From Tepidimonas aquatica (GTDB lineage: Bacteria > Pseudomonadota > Gammaproteobacteria > Burkholderiales > Burkholderiaceae_C), in assembly GCF_007556585.1 (NCBI RefSeq), contig NZ_VJNA01000011.1, forward strand, positions 1 through 64,000: a stretch of 64,000 nucleotides of DNA. The letters run 5' to 3'. Positions 63,131 to 64,000 of this stretch are shown here, one piece after another; position 1 is the first letter of the stretch, and the number at the start of each line of letters is the position of its first letter. Position numbers and translations under genes: made by a program. Under the pieces are notes generated by a model. That model had not been told where the DNA came from. It saw only the letters and a list, made by a program, of their open reading frames with translations, and did not search any database.

Positions 63131-63784
63131 GTGGAGACCAAGCCATTGTCGCAGGGGATGCAGGCGCATCCCCACAACGTTGCGGACGGCCAGCCCCCCA
63201 CGCTGCGCGTGGGGGTGGTGATGCGGCGCGAGCCGGTCAGCGGCCCCATGGCGCGCTGGCAACCGTGGCGCTGGGCACTGGCCGACGTGCAGGTGCTGCA
63301 GGCGCCGCCCGGTATCGCGTGTACCCCGTGGCCGGCCGAGTGGCAAACCGGGGCCGCCGTGCCGCTGGAGCCCGAAGCCGGCGCGCCCCCCGGGGTCCAG
63401 CACTGGGGCTATGCGCCTTTGAACGTGGCGCTGCACCCGCAGGACGCCGAGGGCTACTTGCTCAACGTGACCGCGCCCGCGCCGTGTTTTTGGGTGCTGT
63501 GGCGTGAGCCCGAGATCGACGACGGGTTGGCGCAACCGCTGATCGTCACGCTGAGCTACCACGACGCCGGCCGCTGGCTCGACGCGCAGGAGCGTGTGGA
63601 TCAGGTCGCCGCCCCGGCCGCGCTGGTGCGCTGGTTGGCCGACTACGCGCAGCGCCACCACCAGCCCGAGCCCAAGCGGCGGGCGCGTCCGGCCAGCTTC
63701 CAGCCATTGACCGACCGCTTCGGCCAGCCCGCGCGCATCAGCACCGGCGCGCCGCGTGGCGCTGCAGGAGGGGGCGCAGGATGA
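63131..63784 (+). CDS. DUF3305 protein (formate-dehydrogenase-associated)
   Basis: The roughly 217-residue protein shows the DUF3305 pattern VGVVMRREPVSGPMARWQPW and ADVQVLQAPPG near the N-terminus, then NVALHPQDAEGYLLNV and PCFWVLWREPE. The family accompanies formate dehydrogenase clusters; its role is unknown. The start is uncertain: GTG 63122, GTG 63131 and ATG 63158 are in frame and none has a proper ribosome-binding site. The stop overlaps the next gene (ATGA). Confidence 0.8.
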   Translation: METKPLSQGMQAHPHNVADGQPPTLRVGVVMRREPVSGPMARWQPWRWALADVQVLQAPPGIACTPWPAEWQTGAAVPLEPEAGAPPGVQHWGYAPLNVALHPQDAEGYLLNVTAPAPCFWVLWREPEIDDGLAQPLIVTLSYHDAGRWLDAQERVDQVAAPAALVRWLADYAQRHHQPEPKRRARPASFQPLTDRFGQPARISTGAPRGAAGGGAG

Positions 63785-64000
63785 CGCCGACGGACGAAAG
63801 TTTCTGGTCGCGCTGGTCGCGCCGCAAAGCGTTGGCGCGTCAGGGGCTGGTCGAGCCGGCTGAGGCCGACCCGGCACCCGCCGTGCCAGCGGTGGCACCC
63901 GACCGCACGGTCACGCCCGACCCCGAGCCAGTGCCACGCCCCGCAGCCGCCCCCGACGCGGCTGCGGACAGCGCCGCGCCAGCCGCCCGCCCAACCCCGG
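63781..64000 (+). CDS. DUF3306 protein, 3' end cut by window
   Basis: Only the first 73 codons are present. MTPTDESFWSRWSRRKALAR is the typical DUF3306 start (FLxRWSRRK pattern), followed by a Pro/Ala/Asp-rich stretch. DUF3305 and DUF3306 genes usually lie together beside formate dehydrogenase genes, so such genes may follow outside the window. Confidence 0.8.
   Translation, partial: MTPTDESFWSRWSRRKALARQGLVEPAEADPAPAVPAVAPDRTVTPDPEPVPRPAAAPDAAADSAAPAARPTP

Overview
The window is about 64 kb of GC-rich, gene-dense chromosome with very short intergenic gaps. Gene content and order (an oversized tandem UvrA, proS-rppH divergence, hemA-prfA-prmC-grxD, fmdB-DUF502-aspS, ubiE-Tim44-ubiJ-ubiB, and the aerobic benzoyl-CoA box pathway) point to a betaproteobacterium of the order Burkholderiales, most likely Comamonadaceae or a close neighbour (a Tepidimonas-like organism is only a guess). 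The cell is a motile, ubiquinone-respiring heterotroph that can degrade benzoate. I saw no tRNA, rRNA, insertion sequence, prophage or CRISPR array.

Layout. 1-4467: 3' part of a double-length UvrA. 4508-7126: modABC molybdate transporter. 7261-8025: a small decay zone holding a chemotaxis-receptor remnant and a frameshifted cysteine-cluster gene. 8138-9253: YeeE/YedE sulfur transporter. 9260-12402: rplU-rpmA-obgE-proB. 12470-13686 (minus): rppH and a CNP1-like protein, divergent from proS and a lytic transglycosylase (13748-16144). 16196-20999 (minus): hemA-prfA-prmC-grxD, then an AAA ATPase gene split by an in-frame amber codon. 21044-25377: a small membrane protein and a 1299-residue FAD/Fe-S oxidoreductase. 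25374-30246: HIT protein, DUF971, ubiE, Tim44-like, ubiJ, ubiB. 30357-33160: fmdB, DUF502, aspS. 33208-34329: a DUF883, holin-like and YqjK-like envelope triad.

34334-55606 is a flagellar and chemotaxis block. motAB-cheYZ ends at a strong terminator and is followed by flhB-flhA-flhF, an FlhG-position gene and fliA. On the minus strand lie flgA, flgM and flgN, with a sigma-28 promoter in front of flgM. The plus strand then carries the rod, hook and junction operon flgBCDEFGHIJKL. The sigma factor (fliA) and its antagonist (flgM) thus sit within 1 kb of each other.

55618-63063 is the benzoate module: benzoate-CoA ligase (minus strand), and boxR, boxC, boxB and boxA (plus strand). Four copies of a TGCA-N6-TGCA/TGCG element lie in the two control regions, which is what a BoxR repressor circuit induced by benzoyl-CoA would need. 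boxD and a benzoate transporter are not in the window. The window ends in a DUF3305/DUF3306 pair that normally accompanies formate dehydrogenase genes.

Most of the window is conserved core genome. I did not find a clear new system. The best leads are the BoxR operator layout, the FlhG-position protein without a P-loop, the amber-interrupted AAA ATPase, and the possibly leaderless hemA.
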